Assembly: GCA_030693065.1 (NCBI GenBank)
Contig: JAUYBL010000029.1
Coordinates: forward strand, 62,001-126,000
DNA from: Methylococcaceae bacterium
GTDB taxonomy: Bacteria > Pseudomonadota > Gammaproteobacteria > Methylococcales > Methylomonadaceae
Length of the DNA: 64,000 nt
Reading direction: 5' to 3'
Part shown: positions 63,902 to 64,000 of the stretch, one piece after another
Layout of the letters: the number at the start of each line of letters is the position of its first letter
Position numbering within the stretch: the first letter of the stretch is position 1
Notes under the pieces: model-generated
What the model was told of the DNA's origin: nothing
What the model saw: the letters and a program-made list of their open reading frames with translations, nothing else
Database searches by the model: none
Translations under genes and position numbers: made by a program

Positions 63902-63947
63902 GCCGGAAACACCCGCGCAAGCTTCGCTAACGCGGTCTTATTCCGGC
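63902..63947. repeat. REP-like palindrome
   Basis: GCCGGAA and TTCCGGC flank an inner CCGCG/CGCGG pair (46 bp in total). The sequence resembles dispersed REP elements with a CGCGTTAGCG-like core. The remaining bases 63790-64000 contain no supported gene. Confidence 0.55.
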
Positions 63948-64000
63948 CTACACAAAATCATTTAATCCCTAGGCGGTGGCGGTGCCAGCACCACTCGACT

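Noticed and set aside
63962-64000. Possible C-terminus of a minus-strand gene ending LAPPPPRD
   Set aside because: Only 12 codons are visible before the window edge, too few to support a gene.
1-64000. tRNA, rRNA or CRISPR array
   Set aside because: No T-loop-like GTTCGAATC with an acceptor stem, no rRNA-like stretch and no regularly spaced short repeats were noticed; a covariance-model scan was not possible here.

Overview
The window looks like a chromosomal segment of a gammaproteobacterial methylotroph, most likely a methanotroph of the Methylococcales. The evidence is a lanthanide-type PQQ methanol dehydrogenase (XoxF, with the extra Asp two residues after the catalytic Asp), a formaldehyde-activating enzyme (Fae), and a tetrahydromethanopterin (H4MPT) block (mch, CitG-like orf5, several ATP-grasp ligases, an MfnF-like protein and a HisA-like protein). 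Housekeeping order is also gammaproteobacterial (rlmH-maf-rng-yhdP, and prfB-lysS with the classical RF2 frameshift).

Layout. 1-3.3 kb: yhdP (cut by the window edge), rng, maf, rlmH on the minus strand. 3.4-4.7 kb: a small lipoprotein and fliW, convergent with panD across a perfect 14-bp hairpin. 4.8-17.3 kb: one minus-strand exopolysaccharide locus of the Wzx/Wzy type, read as priming transferase, Wza-like export lipoprotein, Wzc-like tyrosine kinase, Wzy, Wzx, methyltransferase and four glycosyltransferases. 17.5-20.3 kb: an island of conflict genes: a TacA/TacT pair behind a 31-bp dyad, a ParE-type toxin with its antitoxin, and a protein joining a HEPN-like region (RNxxxH) to two OST-HTH/LOTUS domains. 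20.3-24 kb: a 1207-residue secreted protein with two tandem beta-sandwich repeats and a clan GH-A-like catalytic region. 24.2-28.7 kb: a signalling operon with a GlrK-like kinase that has lost its phospho-accepting His, a QseG-like lipoprotein, an intact kinase and an OmpR-type regulator; a PLD-type protein converges on it.

29.4-42.0 kb: a minus-strand chemosensory operon read as cheY, a stand-alone Hpt paralogue of CheA P1, cheA, cheW, a PAS-containing receptor ending in a CheR/CheB docking pentapeptide, cheW, a ParA-like ATPase, an acidic STAS protein, cheR, cheD, a receiver-only CheB paralogue, cheB, a soluble protein made of two receptor-tip-like segments, and an ODP-type diiron protein (a family known as a chemotaxis O2/iron sensor). 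This is the most unusual coherent system in the window. 42.3-46.5 kb: an RlpA-like protein lacking the catalytic Glu, lnt and xoxF. 46.9-48.3 kb: a decayed IS4-type element. 48.6-53.7 kb: two coupled hypothetical proteins, gloB, a Uma2 protein, lysS and prfB. 53.9-61.8 kb: a MarR-type regulator with a C-terminal Cys cluster and the H4MPT/methanofuran genes. 62-64 kb: accessory DNA with ccdAB plus a duplicated ccdB 3' fragment, and a GNAT gene cleanly split by a 91-bp MITE.

How the genes fit together: XoxF oxidises methanol to formaldehyde in the periplasm; Fae and Mch act in the H4MPT-linked oxidation of formaldehyde to formate, and the ATP-grasp, CitG-like, MfnF-like and HisA-like genes probably make the H4MPT and methanofuran-type cofactors. 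No methane monooxygenase, mxa cluster, mtdB or fhc genes lie in the window, so the methanotroph assignment is inference. I saw no rRNA or tRNA genes and no CRISPR array.
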